From an uncultured Clostridia bacterium (GTDB lineage: Bacteria > Bacillota > Clostridia > Saccharofermentanales > Saccharofermentanaceae): a stretch of 64,000 nucleotides of DNA. The stretch spans positions 151,406 through 215,405 of the forward strand of contig CAMYXF010000004.1 of assembly GCA_947303185.1 (NCBI GenBank). Direction: 5' to 3'. Below the pieces are notes generated by a model. It saw nothing but the letters and a program-made list of their open reading frames with translations, was not told where the DNA came from and searched no databases. Of this stretch, positions 42,356-51,748 are shown piece by piece. The translations under genes and the position numbers were made by a program. Positions within the stretch are counted from its first letter, which is position 1. Every line of letters begins with the position of its first letter.

Positions 42356-44014
42356 ATGATGAAGGAATTCAAACCGAAGCTGTTCTCGGTAATGAAGAAC
42401 TATTCAGGCTCCCAGCTTGTCAAAGACATCGTTGCTGGAATCATTGTCGCAATCATCGCACTCCCGCTCTCAATTGCACTTGCTATCGCATCAGGCGTCG
42501 GTCCTGAGGCAGGTATCTACACGGCGATCGTAGCTGGATTCATCGTAGCTTTCCTTGGCGGAAGCAGAGTTCAGATCGCAGGTCCTACGGCGGCTTTCGC
42601 AACAATCGTTGCAGGCATCGTTATGAAGGACGGCAAAGAAGGCCTCATCATCGCGACGATCATGGCGGGCATCATCCTCATCATCATGGGTTTCTGCAGA
42701 TTCGGAAGCCTTTTGAAATATATCCCTGATCCTATCACCACAGGCTTTACTGCCGGCATCGCGGTCACACTCTTTATCGGACAGATAAAGGACTTCACGG
42801 GCATCTCTTACATGAACGGCGAGAAGCCCATTGAGACCGGCGAAAAGATCATGGCTCTCGTAAATAATATCGCCACCACAAACTGGCAGTCGATTCTTAT
42901 CGGAGCAATTGCTCTCATCATCCTCATCGTATGGCCTCTTCTCTTCAAGAAGATCCCGGGTTCATTCATCGCAGTCGTTGTTACTGCTGCACTCGTTGAA
43001 TTCTTCCACATGGATGTTAATACTATCGGAAAGCAGTTCGCAGAGATTCCTGCAGGACTTCCTCCTTTCAGCATTAACCTCTCGATGTTCTCTTTTGAGG
43101 CAATCAGAGGACAGTTCACAAATGCCGTTACCATCGCGTTCCTCGCAGGTATTGAATCACTCCTTTCTGCAGTAGTTGCAGACAGCATGATCGGTTCCAA
43201 GCACCGCCCCAACGCCGAGCTCATCGCTCAGGGTGTAGGTAACGTCGCATCCGTATGCTTTGGCGGTATCCCTGCTACAGGCGCTATCGCAAGAACTGCA
43301 GCAAACATCAAGAACGGCGGACGCACTCCTGTTGCAGGAATGGTTCACTCAGTTACACTTCTTCTCGTAGTCGTATTCCTTATGCCTCTGGCAAAGCTCA
43401 TCCCTATGCCCTGCATCGCTGCTATTCTTTTCCAGGTTGCATACAACATGAGCGGATGGAGAAGATTCGTTAAGCTAATTAAGAGCTCACCCAAGAGCGA
43501 CATCGTCGTACTTCTCATCACTTTTGCACTTACAGTTATCTTCGATCTCGTCGTTGCTATCGAAGTAGGCGTAATCCTTGCAGCTGTTCTCTTCATGAAG
43601 AGAATGAGCGAGGTTACGCAGGTTGAAGGCTGGAAAGATTTCGATCCCGAGAACGATCCCGATTCGATCGATCTTCGCGTACTCCCTGAGCACACCATCG
43701 TATATGAGATCTCAGGTCCTATGTTCTTCGCATCTGCAGGCAAGATCCTTCAGATCACACCTAAGGAAGATACAAAAGCTCTCGTATTAAGAATGAGAAG
43801 CGTAAGCACTATCGATGCTACGGCAATGCGCAATCTCGAACTGCTTTTCGAGGACTGCCAGAACAGAGGCGTACAACTCATCATGTCACACGTTAACGAG
43901 CAGCCCATGAAGGTTATCCACAAGGCCGGATTTGAAGAAAAGCTCGGCAAGGAAAACTTCTGCGCGCACATCGACGATGCTCTCGCAAGAGCTGAGCAGG
44001 TAGTTAAGATCTGA
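42356..44014 (+). CDS. SulP-family anion transporter with STAS domain
   Basis: SulP proteins carry sulfate, bicarbonate or other anions across the inner membrane. The 552 residues show the N-terminal signature (GIIVAIIALPLSIALAIASGVGPEAGIYTAIVAGFIVAFLGGSR), about a dozen hydrophobic helices, and IASVCFGGIPATGAIARTAANIKNGGRTP. A cytoplasmic STAS domain closes the protein (about 440-545, HTIVYEISGPMFFASAGKIL ... SVSTIDATAMRNLELLFEDC). Substrate cannot be read from sequence; bicarbonate and sulfate are both plausible. It has its own promoter. Confidence 0.93.
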   Translation: MMKEFKPKLFSVMKNYSGSQLVKDIVAGIIVAIIALPLSIALAIASGVGPEAGIYTAIVAGFIVAFLGGSRVQIAGPTAAFATIVAGIVMKDGKEGLIIATIMAGIILIIMGFCRFGSLLKYIPDPITTGFTAGIAVTLFIGQIKDFTGISYMNGEKPIETGEKIMALVNNIATTNWQSILIGAIALIILIVWPLLFKKIPGSFIAVVVTAALVEFFHMDVNTIGKQFAEIPAGLPPFSINLSMFSFEAIRGQFTNAVTIAFLAGIESLLSAVVADSMIGSKHRPNAELIAQGVGNVASVCFGGIPATGAIARTAANIKNGGRTPVAGMVHSVTLLLVVVFLMPLAKLIPMPCIAAILFQVAYNMSGWRRFVKLIKSSPKSDIVVLLITFALTVIFDLVVAIEVGVILAAVLFMKRMSEVTQVEGWKDFDPENDPDSIDLRVLPEHTIVYEISGPMFFASAGKILQITPKEDTKALVLRMRSVSTIDATAMRNLELLFEDCQNRGVQLIMSHVNEQPMKVIHKAGFEEKLGKENFCAHIDDALARAEQVVKI

Positions 44015-45874
44015 TCATACCGACCAGCCTCTTGATAAGGCGTCGTTCAGTCTGTTGTATACTTCTTCCTGCGCCGCAGCGATAAAGAGTTCAGGATTGC
44101 ACTTGGCGTATTCGTCCATGTACTGTTTCCATGTCTTGTCGAAATCCCTGCTTATTACAAGCTGGGGAAGCCACTGGTGTTTGCACTCGCCTATCTGCTG
44201 CCATGCAAGGCCTTCGGGCGTGTCATATGAAAGATTATTCGACCATGTATAAAGCGGTGTCCACGGCATGCGTTCCGCATATTCTGATCCGATAAAATCA
44301 ACGTAATTATCCGCGCCATAAGCATCAAAGCATCTGACCACTGCTTCAGGCAGCGAAGATTTATATTCAGAAGGCTGTTCTTCAGGTCTCATGCGGTTTA
44401 TTCCGTCACGGCTCATGCCATGCCAGTTCGGCAGATAAGAATACTCGCATGTATGCATTGCCTCAAAGCTGCTGTCGATCCAGTTTGCGCGCATTTCGGG
44501 AGTTCTGTAGAAAAGTCCGGCGTCATCGACAAAGTAATCTTTTCCTTCTACTCCCCAGAATCTCAGATCGTGCACTTCCTGTGAAAGAAGATCATTCATG
44601 AACTTGAATGCAAGATCAGGATCTATGCAGCCGATGGTAACGGCAGTTCCTGATGAATAATCTCTCTGTTCTTCGTATGTGTGCCACTGCTGGGACATGC
44701 CTTCTTCGGCAACAAGACCCAACGGAACATAATCACATCCGATATCGCTCAGCGTATATGTGCTGCCGTCTGATGCGGTTCTGTACTGCGTATACTCGCC
44801 CATGAGACTGTATGCAAAATCCCAATAGTAATCGCACATACCGAGTACTCTGCCCGATGAAAGCTTCGTGATGTATTCATCGTAATTCTGTGTGGCAAAA
44901 TCAGGATCGATCATGCCCTTGTTGTATTCCTCGTTGAGTTTTTTGAAATACTTCTGCGCGGTGTCAGTCGTGTTGTAATCGACCACCACGGGATCGTACG
45001 GACCATCGTCAGTATTAACTATGGCGCATCCTTCATTCGGATAGCCGTCAAGATACATCGGCGCGCATTCAATGCTGTAATATCTCCAGCTCTCGCAGAG
45101 CGTCGTATACGGGATAACAGCCGAACCGTCGGGCATCTCGGGATTAGCCTCGGTGTACTTTTCGAGAAGCTCGAAATACTGGTCAAGCGTCTCTATCTCA
45201 GGGTAACCTGCCCATTCAAGAACGCGCACCTGGATCCAGAAAGCACAGCCGTTGTGAACGGTCTCGGTGTTCTTTTCATAGTGGTTGTCGAAAACATTAG
45301 CCCAGTAAATATGGCCGTCGTCCTGACGGAACATATTCCATTCGTCATCGCTATAAAGCGCCTTAAGTTCCGGATATATCTCAAGATAAGGATCCCACGC
45401 TACAAGAAGGTCATTCTCGTAAAGTCTGTAGGTTTCAGTTCCACCATATATGAAATCAGGATACTGTCCCGAAGCGATAATAACGTCTATGGCTTCCTCC
45501 TGTGTCATCGCAGGAAGATAAGATTCCGTTACGCGTACACCGGTCTTCTGGGCAATGAGTTCGCGGATCTCGTTATCTCTATTCTTCTCGGAACCTACCA
45601 TAGAGATATACATCGTCATGTCTGTGATGTCGTCATTCCCGGTAGTTGTGGGTCTGGGCGTAGCGACTGGCTTCGTCGGATCAGATGCATCAGACGGATC
45701 AGTGGGCTCCGTAAGGTCCGGCGGAACAGTAACTTCAGTCGTCCTTAATTCAGGCTTTGATTTCTCATCACTGTACTCACGTCCCGAATGAGTCTTGTGT
45801 GAACTGCATGAGCAAAAAGAAAGCAGCATCGTGAGTGACATCACGCCTGCTGCTATTTTGGTAAACCTTTTCAT
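44015..45874 (-). CDS. Orphan extracellular solute-binding lipoprotein
   Basis: The 619-residue protein starts MKRFTKIAAGVMSLTMLLSFCSCSS, a lipoprotein signal with two candidate cysteines. A Thr/Pro/Asp-rich linker (TEPTDPSDASDPTKPVATPRPT) follows, then a family 1 solute-binding domain of the large, LipO-like type (EIRELIAQKTGVRVTESYLPAMTQEEAIDVIIASGQYPDFI). No permease or ATPase genes adjoin it, so it may serve a transporter encoded elsewhere. The start at 45874 has GGAAGGA upstream, and the frame's 14 earlier codons are discarded. It is convergent with the SulP gene, with no gap between the stop codons. Confidence 0.85.
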   Translation of the reverse strand: MKRFTKIAAGVMSLTMLLSFCSCSSHKTHSGREYSDEKSKPELRTTEVTVPPDLTEPTDPSDASDPTKPVATPRPTTTGNDDITDMTMYISMVGSEKNRDNEIRELIAQKTGVRVTESYLPAMTQEEAIDVIIASGQYPDFIYGGTETYRLYENDLLVAWDPYLEIYPELKALYSDDEWNMFRQDDGHIYWANVFDNHYEKNTETVHNGCAFWIQVRVLEWAGYPEIETLDQYFELLEKYTEANPEMPDGSAVIPYTTLCESWRYYSIECAPMYLDGYPNEGCAIVNTDDGPYDPVVVDYNTTDTAQKYFKKLNEEYNKGMIDPDFATQNYDEYITKLSSGRVLGMCDYYWDFAYSLMGEYTQYRTASDGSTYTLSDIGCDYVPLGLVAEEGMSQQWHTYEEQRDYSSGTAVTIGCIDPDLAFKFMNDLLSQEVHDLRFWGVEGKDYFVDDAGLFYRTPEMRANWIDSSFEAMHTCEYSYLPNWHGMSRDGINRMRPEEQPSEYKSSLPEAVVRCFDAYGADNYVDFIGSEYAERMPWTPLYTWSNNLSYDTPEGLAWQQIGECKHQWLPQLVISRDFDKTWKQYMDEYAKCNPELFIAAAQEEVYNRLNDALSRGWSV

Positions 45875-45968
45875 ACGCGTTATCCTTCCCCATTTTTCTT
45901 TTAGGTTAGCACGCATATAGAAAATGAAACAGAGGACAAACTCTAGCGTTTATACCTCTAAATCCACT

Positions 45969-46235
45969 TTACTTTCCTGTCTGGTCGACGAGCTTTTCGG
46001 AAGCCGGTTCGTTCGGATTGTAATCTTCAGGATGAATATATCCGGTGGTAAAGGTCTCTCTTTCATTCCTGTTTAATTTGTCACGGCTTCTGTCGTAACT
46101 GATTCCTACAGAATAACGTCCCGAGCTTGCAACGCTGTTTCCGATGTCATTGGATTTAGCAAGGACAGACGCGAAAATCAGGCAAGCAAGGCCGAATCCC
46201 AATCCGATTGCAAGTAAAAATGCCAATACTCCCAT
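45969..46235 (-). CDS. Small membrane-anchored protein of unknown function
   Basis: The 88-residue protein has one N-terminal membrane helix (VLAFLLAIGLGFGLACLIFASVLA) and a polar tail. No family is recognised. It starts 3 bp after the zinc-ribbon membrane protein gene ends, with AGGAGTAAGGT before the ATG, so it is probably co-expressed with it. Confidence 0.7.
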   Translation of the reverse strand: MGVLAFLLAIGLGFGLACLIFASVLAKSNDIGNSVASSGRYSVGISYDRSRDKLNRNERETFTTGYIHPEDYNPNEPASEKLVDQTGK

Positions 46236-46238
46236 ACC

Positions 46239-47465
46239 TTACTCCTGTCTCTTCTTTACAAAGTTGAAAATAGATTGTGCCTGTGTAAGATTAATGCTCC
46301 TGATAACTTTTCTGATCTTCGTGATGCCGAGCGTAAACATACCGACCGCAGCAACAATAAAGAAAGCAATGAGCTTAAACCTGCTGTCTGATGATGAGCT
46401 TGAATGACTTGAAGACGTGAACATAGCTTCAAGAATGGGCTTTAACACAATGAAAGATACAACCGTCAGAGCGATGCCCGTGATCACAAGGAGCGTATAG
46501 AACAGAACCTTATTCCACGGCACGCCGCACACCACTTTCCCGGTCTGTCCGTTGACGAGGATCGTGTTGTGCTTGCCCTTGTGGTAGTAAGTAACAAACC
46601 ACGCTGGGAACATCGCATATCTTAAGTTGTTGTAATCAATCTTTGTCAGCGTATTTGATGCAATAACTTTCTTACTTGAAGCACCTTTGATGCTGTCTAA
46701 AACAAGCTGGTTAAAGTATTCATTCGCACGCTTGCACGCAGCCTTTCTCAGGTCGCCGTATGTAACGTCAGAAACATTAGAATAGAATCCCAAAAGGTAA
46801 TCCTCGTCGAATGATTTCATGCCTTCCAAATTGAAAGGTTCAAGTCTGGAGCTGCTCTCGTCGGATAACATTTTCGAAGCGTCCAAAGGAAGTTTGGAAA
46901 GATTCAAATGTCCTGCTCTTCCATAGTAAACGGTCCTGGAATGCTTGCCGCTTCCGACGATTCCGCTGACGACAACGGACGCCTTATGGTCGCAGTCAAC
47001 GACCCAGTAAGGAATATAAATTCCGCGCACATTGTCAGCCTGGAAATGCTTGATGTCTCTCGGAATGAACATGCCCTTCTTGAAGCGCTGGCGGATCGAC
47101 TCGACAGCATCTTCTTTGCTTAAATTGAACGGAATAATGTACTTGGGTCTCTTCTGCTTTGAGATCCTGTTAAATACTACCGTTGAGCTGCCGCAGTAAA
47201 TGCACTTCGTCGATGCTTCGGTGCCGTTGATAATGACTTCGCCGCCACACGTGTGGCAGGTATAAACATAACAGTCCATGAACTCCTTGGAATCGGTTCC
47301 GTAGATGTCGTTCATCGACTCTGCTTTTTGTTCCCAAAGCGGGATCTTTTCTGATACGTCAAACTCCTCGGGTTTGAATTCGCTTCCGCAATGATCGCAC
47401 ACGAGCTTCTGTTTCTTAGGATCGAAAACAAGCTGCCCTGCGCAGTTCTTACACTGAGTAATCAT
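46239..47465 (-). CDS. Zinc-ribbon membrane protein (TFIIB-like zinc ribbons)
   Basis: The 408-residue protein begins with two Cys4 zinc ribbons: CKNCAGQLVFDPKKQKLVCDHC (residues 5-26) and CHTCGGEVIINGTEASTKCIYC (about 70-91). A beta-rich middle region follows, then two C-terminal membrane helices. Proteins of this plan are common in Clostridia and often sit beside SPFH or TPM-like genes; their role is unknown, and the zinc ribbons suggest scaffold or nucleic-acid-independent protein contacts. The Ser-rich stretch SSSHSSSSSDS lies between the helices. Confidence 0.75.
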   Translation of the reverse strand: MITQCKNCAGQLVFDPKKQKLVCDHCGSEFKPEEFDVSEKIPLWEQKAESMNDIYGTDSKEFMDCYVYTCHTCGGEVIINGTEASTKCIYCGSSTVVFNRISKQKRPKYIIPFNLSKEDAVESIRQRFKKGMFIPRDIKHFQADNVRGIYIPYWVVDCDHKASVVVSGIVGSGKHSRTVYYGRAGHLNLSKLPLDASKMLSDESSSRLEPFNLEGMKSFDEDYLLGFYSNVSDVTYGDLRKAACKRANEYFNQLVLDSIKGASSKKVIASNTLTKIDYNNLRYAMFPAWFVTYYHKGKHNTILVNGQTGKVVCGVPWNKVLFYTLLVITGIALTVVSFIVLKPILEAMFTSSSHSSSSSDSRFKLIAFFIVAAVGMFTLGITKIRKVIRSINLTQAQSIFNFVKKRQE

Positions 47466-47572
47466 CTATTCCTCCCAATTATCCCCTATATTTCAATTGC
47501 CGTTTTTCCCTATCCGACAGGATTGATTATATCATATGTGGTCCTCGCGAAAATCTCCTCCCAACGCAACAC

Positions 47573-47607
47573 AAAAAGCAGGAGGATGCCCTTAAAGGAC
47601 ATCCTCC
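47573..47607 (-). terminator. Terminator of the FtsX-type ABC transporter operon
   Basis: GGAGGATG and CATCCTCC form a stem extended by CCTT/AAGG, with AAAAA on the plus strand giving the U-tract for minus transcription. Confidence 0.85.
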
Positions 47608-47645
47608 AAACAAACTCAATCTATACCCTATTACTATGTCGTTTT

Positions 47646-50021
47646 TTATTCGGCTACGAGCATGTTATATGCTTCGATCTTCTTGATCCTTCTTGTCTGT
47701 AAGAGAGCGAGGAAGAAGGATACGACTGTTAAGCCTGCTGCGATAGCTACCACACCCGGCACCGGGATCGCGAAGTCGCACTTCATAAGTCCGAACGCAC
47801 GCATGAACATGGAGATATAGGGATTTGCCACATTGTACGATACGATCGAGAAAACAATTGCTGACGCGATGACCGAAGGCATAAAGCTCATTGCTGTCTG
47901 GAGCATGAGGCTTCCGGATGTGTAACCCAATGCCTTATAGATTCCGTAGTCCCTGCGCTTGTGATATACAAGTGACTTGATGAGCAGGTACAAGATCAGG
48001 GCGATTACCACAACGGAGATGGAGCACATTACTATGAGCATCATTACTGATATTCCCTGGAAAGTAGTCATGGCACCACCGATCATCTTGTAGAAGTTCA
48101 TTGTGCTGATGATATGGTTGCCATACTTATCCTCACACTCTTCAATGATGCGGTTAACTTCATCGATATTCTCATCAACGTCATCTGACTCATTGGTAAG
48201 ATCGAACCAGTACCAGCCGGGGATGTTGTCAATGTCCATGATGTGATCTGCTGCCTTGTAGGAGAGGATCGCTTCGCGGCCCGAGTTGTTTGTGGTCTGG
48301 ATAAATCCTGTGATGAGATAATCATATGAGTTATCACCATAGTCGATCTTGATCTCATCGCCGATACCAAATCCGTATGCCTTGGCAAAAGAACCGCTTA
48401 CTGCAATCTCATTATCGTACTCGGGAAGTCTTCCCTTGTAGCAGAGATTTTTATTGTTCATCTTTGAAAGATCCTTAACGATATAGCAGAACAGGCTCTC
48501 CTCATCGTTATAGTAAACATTCATGTTGATGATCTCTCTGATGTTCTTTATGTCAGATCTGTTTTCGAGATACTCAAGTACTTCTTCCCTGGTGTCATAA
48601 TCGGATGTGACAACACCTGCGCAGATCTCTGTAGTAAGGATATCAAGCTTCGGCTTGCGGCTGAAATTCTCGTAAAGGAGAAGAGAGATAACGCAGCAGA
48701 ATACCATGAATCCGAGAACGATGAATGTGATTACATTCTGCTTCATGTTGCTGAAGAATGTCTTCATTGCAAGGCTTGCATTAAGGCTTAATGAAGACTT
48801 GGAAAGAGCCACATGATTCTTCTTGAAATTGTGTGATTCAACGCCTTCTCTGAGTGCTACGATCGGAAGGATCTTAGAGATCTTATTAGCACAGATAACC
48901 GTGACAACAAGAGTGAAAAGGATTACATAAACTATAGGTATCAGCGTTGCCAAAAGGTTGAATGATTCAACATAAGGAACACCCATCTGGCCGATAACGA
49001 TCGACGCGAATACAGGCATGACAAGGTATGCTAAAACGATACCGATGATGCTGGATAAAACTGCGATAACGAGGAACCAGACAACGAGTGAGGATTTTAT
49101 GTCTTTTCCGGTATAGCCGATTGCCTTAAGAGCGCCTAAGGTCTTCATGTTCTCTTTGATGTAGTTGCTGATGCTGTTTGCGAGCATCATTGCAATTGCT
49201 ACGATTATGAGTGATGTAGCAACCAGGAAAGAAACCGCGATAATAAGTCCGATAAATGTTCTGTTGCTGATCACTCCATCAATGTCATATCCTTCAGTAA
49301 CTGCCAGAGGGCTTACCTTAAGGATTTCATTAAATGTCCTGATCCTGAATTCACCGTTTTTTACACCGTCCTTAAGATCATAGATGACGTTGATATTTTC
49401 GAATTCTTCATGAGTATCATTCCAGAGTGTCTCATAGCTGTCGTTATCAAGAACCAGCGCAAACAAAGCAGTATTATTGCAGCCGCCGTATACGACATTG
49501 GTAAATCCTTTTACCGTATAACTGTATGTCTTGCCGGAGTTATCAATCTCGAAAACATCACCGGTCTTAAATCCGCCCGAAGTATTAAACTGGTAAGGAA
49601 GATATACATAGTTATCCGCGATAGAACTGTCTTCTGTGATCACTTCAAATGTGTTCATCGGTCTTTCAAAAGCAGAATCGTCACAGATATCAACGGAGAT
49701 TACAACTTCACCATTACCGAAAGCTACAGGGTGATTTGAAAGCTTAAGATCGTGATAAGCATAGTAACTGTCTGTATCGTCTTCGAAAAGCTCTGCGATC
49801 TTCTCATCAGTAAATCCTTCAAGATCTCCGGTAATACTGATGTATCCGTCTCCGCCTTTAAGTCTTACGGCCTCTCTGCTTACGGAAGGATAACAATCCA
49901 TAAAGATGAGGAGTGATATTCCGATAAGGCAGGTTGCGATAACCATCAGAAGGAAAAGTCCTACTGACGTACCCCTGTTTTTCCTGAGGTTCGATTTTGT
50001 AAGTAATAACGTCTTGTTCAT
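47646..50021 (-). CDS. FtsX/MacB-type ABC transporter permease
   Basis: The 791-residue permease has one N-terminal membrane helix, a large extracytoplasmic domain, and two FtsX-like blocks of three to four helices (about 255-385 and 660-785). The last ends with MVVEKIRRTKKIEAYNMLV-type sequence. Such permeases with a single ATPase export peptides or sense antimicrobials (MacB, BceB groups) or act as mechanotransmitters. I chose ATG 50021, whose GGGGTGG site overlaps the end of the ATPase gene. It pairs with the ATPase just upstream; both use one promoter. Confidence 0.88.
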   Translation of the reverse strand: MNKTLLLTKSNLRKNRGTSVGLFLLMVIATCLIGISLLIFMDCYPSVSREAVRLKGGDGYISITGDLEGFTDEKIAELFEDDTDSYYAYHDLKLSNHPVAFGNGEVVISVDICDDSAFERPMNTFEVITEDSSIADNYVYLPYQFNTSGGFKTGDVFEIDNSGKTYSYTVKGFTNVVYGGCNNTALFALVLDNDSYETLWNDTHEEFENINVIYDLKDGVKNGEFRIRTFNEILKVSPLAVTEGYDIDGVISNRTFIGLIIAVSFLVATSLIIVAIAMMLANSISNYIKENMKTLGALKAIGYTGKDIKSSLVVWFLVIAVLSSIIGIVLAYLVMPVFASIVIGQMGVPYVESFNLLATLIPIVYVILFTLVVTVICANKISKILPIVALREGVESHNFKKNHVALSKSSLSLNASLAMKTFFSNMKQNVITFIVLGFMVFCCVISLLLYENFSRKPKLDILTTEICAGVVTSDYDTREEVLEYLENRSDIKNIREIINMNVYYNDEESLFCYIVKDLSKMNNKNLCYKGRLPEYDNEIAVSGSFAKAYGFGIGDEIKIDYGDNSYDYLITGFIQTTNNSGREAILSYKAADHIMDIDNIPGWYWFDLTNESDDVDENIDEVNRIIEECEDKYGNHIISTMNFYKMIGGAMTTFQGISVMMLIVMCSISVVVIALILYLLIKSLVYHKRRDYGIYKALGYTSGSLMLQTAMSFMPSVIASAIVFSIVSYNVANPYISMFMRAFGLMKCDFAIPVPGVVAIAAGLTVVSFFLALLQTRRIKKIEAYNMLVAE

Positions 50022-50023
50022 GA

Positions 50024-50779
50024 TTACCACCCCATCTTTGCGAGGAAATCATTGAGCTTCTGATGACGCTCCTTATCACCGGTCACATACTTGCCGAGGT
50101 TGCACTCACCTGCGATCTCACCGTCCTTAACGTAAAGGATCCTGTTGCCTCTTCTTGCACTTGTGATGTCGTGTGTGACCATTACGATCGACTGGCCTTT
50201 TTCGTTGAACTTCGTAAGTGTATCAAGTACTGCCTTACCCGTATGTGAGTTCAAAGCACCTGTTGGCTCATCAGCGAAAACAAGTTTGGGGTCATTGATC
50301 AATGCTCTTGCGATTCCTACTCTCTGTGCCTCACCGCCTGAGATCTGTGTGGGGAACTTGTTCCAGAGTGGTTCATCGATATCTACTGCTTTAAGGATCT
50401 CGCCTGCTTTGTTAAGAAGTGTTCTCTTATCCTTATAAACGAGAAGTCCTGCTGCCATGATGTTATCCAGAACGCTCATTGACTCTACGAGGTAAACCTG
50501 CTGGAAAACGAATCCGCAGTTGCTTCTTCTGAAGAGTGCGAGCTCATCTGTATTCATCTTTGTGATCTCTGTTCCACAGAATGAAACGGAACCTAAAGTC
50601 GGCTTATCCATTCCTGAGAGTGAATAAAGAAGTGTTGACTTACCTGCGCCGGATGCACCCATGATGATCGTGAAGTCACCTTCATATATTTCGAGGTTTA
50701 CGTTTCTTAATACGTGCTGCTGTACTCCGCCATTGGAGAATGTCTTGCAAAGTTTCTTTGTTTCAATAATGTTTTTCAT
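50024..50779 (-). CDS. ABC transporter ATP-binding protein (LolD/MacB type)
   Basis: The 251-residue ATPase has Walker A (MGASGAGKSTLLYSL), Q-loop (FVFQQVYLVESMSVLDN), signature ISGGEAQRVGIARAL, and Walker B (LVFADEPTGALNSHTGK), followed by VMVTHDI. These are typical of the LolD/MacB/BceA group that pairs with FtsX-type permeases. AAGGAGG lies 9 nt before ATG 50779; the frame's upstream 13 codons lack a site. The permease gene overlaps its stop. Confidence 0.95.
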   Translation of the reverse strand: MKNIIETKKLCKTFSNGGVQQHVLRNVNLEIYEGDFTIIMGASGAGKSTLLYSLSGMDKPTLGSVSFCGTEITKMNTDELALFRRSNCGFVFQQVYLVESMSVLDNIMAAGLLVYKDKRTLLNKAGEILKAVDIDEPLWNKFPTQISGGEAQRVGIARALINDPKLVFADEPTGALNSHTGKAVLDTLTKFNEKGQSIVMVTHDITSARRGNRILYVKDGEIAGECNLGKYVTGDKERHQKLNDFLAKMGW

Positions 50780-50877
50780 GTCTTGCGACCTCCTTATGGC
50801 ATAAGAATACTTTTTCAACCCTTAAATGCCTTTAAGAGAATCTTAAATAGTTCTTAAATCGCGATTCGCTATTCAGA

Positions 50878-50972
50878 TTTTATACTTGAAAGTCCGAAAA
50901 ACATCCGTCCAAGTATAAAAAATTCAGATTTTTATACTTGGCGACCTCGTTTTCGCGACTTCAAGTATAAAA
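50878..50972. repeat. Nested inverted repeats of TTTTATACTTG
   Basis: Four copies of the core lie within 95 bp: TTTTATACTTG at 50877, complement at 50910, TTTTTATACTTGG at 50929, complement at 50962. The inner pair makes a 13-bp perfect stem, CCAAGTATAAAAA with TTTTTATACTTGG. The outer pair is near perfect and extends through GAAAGTC/GACTTC. The array lies between the ABC ATPase promoter region and the DUF4303-like gene. Confidence 0.75.
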
Positions 50973-50988
50973 CAAAAAGCTCTACATA

Positions 50989-51020
50989 CAAAAAGAGGGA
51001 TGCCGTTTAGACATCCCTCT
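50989..51020 (-). terminator. Terminator of the DUF4303-like gene
   Basis: AGAGGGATG pairs with CATCCCTCT; an A-run on the plus side supplies the U-tract for minus-strand transcription. Confidence 0.8.
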
Positions 51021-51045
51021 CAAAGTTTATTAGGGTTATTACAAA

Positions 51046-51576
51046 TTAAATGAACGAATCTGCGTTCTCAACATAATCCTTGCTGAGTTCTTCTCCGTTC
51101 ATTCTTACAATGAAATTGACCAATTCTTCAGCATCAAATACCTCAGAACCGTTGATCGCGATCAGGATGTCGTGAGGGAATACTGAATCGAAGAACTTCT
51201 CAGCGCGGAGCTGCTCGACTGCGTTTACGATGCACTCGTATACCTCAGCCATATCCATGTTGGAAGCATAGCCTTCGTTGAGGAAAGAAAGCACCTTATC
51301 GAAGTTATCAGGATCCGGAATGATGTACATCTCATATTCGCAGAATCTGTAATACCATGGATCAGGATTCTTATCATCATCCTTCATACGTCTGTCCTGA
51401 TTCTCTTCAGTATTAACAAAGAGTGTGAAAGAATAATCATCACCAAAGCCGGTAGTATTGTCTGCATCGATGGAAATGACAGTGATATTCTCGTTGCCAT
51501 ACTCTTTTACGAGCGCAGGAACGGCCTCCTTAAGAGATTCCTTTAACAGTCCGGTTAATTCTTCTTTGTAATGCAT
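51046..51576 (-). CDS. Hypothetical protein, possibly DUF4303
   Basis: The 176-residue acidic, soluble protein has no signal peptide or membrane segment. Its pattern (ITVISIDADNTTGFGDDYSFTLFVNTEENQ ... WYYRFCEYEMYI) resembles DUF4303, a family often linked to contact-dependent or immunity-like loci, but I cannot be sure. AGGAGG precedes the ATG. It is a single-gene unit bounded by a hairpin terminator on each side. Confidence 0.55.
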   Translation of the reverse strand: MHYKEELTGLLKESLKEAVPALVKEYGNENITVISIDADNTTGFGDDYSFTLFVNTEENQDRRMKDDDKNPDPWYYRFCEYEMYIIPDPDNFDKVLSFLNEGYASNMDMAEVYECIVNAVEQLRAEKFFDSVFPHDILIAINGSEVFDAEELVNFIVRMNGEELSKDYVENADSFI

Positions 51577-51678
51577 CGAAAACGGCCTCCTGTAAATTTT
51601 GTTGATAGGTGTATTTTACCAAACTAATTCAGGCGTACACAAACCTGATATCAGCTGCCGCATTTCCGCCAATAAAGC

Positions 51679-51700
51679 GCCCCCGCATCTCTGCGGGGGC
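51679..51700 (-). terminator. Terminator after the LPSTG surface-protein gene
   Basis: A 9-bp GC-rich stem GCCCCCGCA/TGCGGGGGC with a TCTC loop lies 49 bp past the stop of the surface-protein gene. The downstream strand continues GCTTTATT. Confidence 0.8.
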
Positions 51701-51748
51701 AAATCGTGGTGGAGAGAAATGTTATGAATACATCCTCTGACTTCTTAA

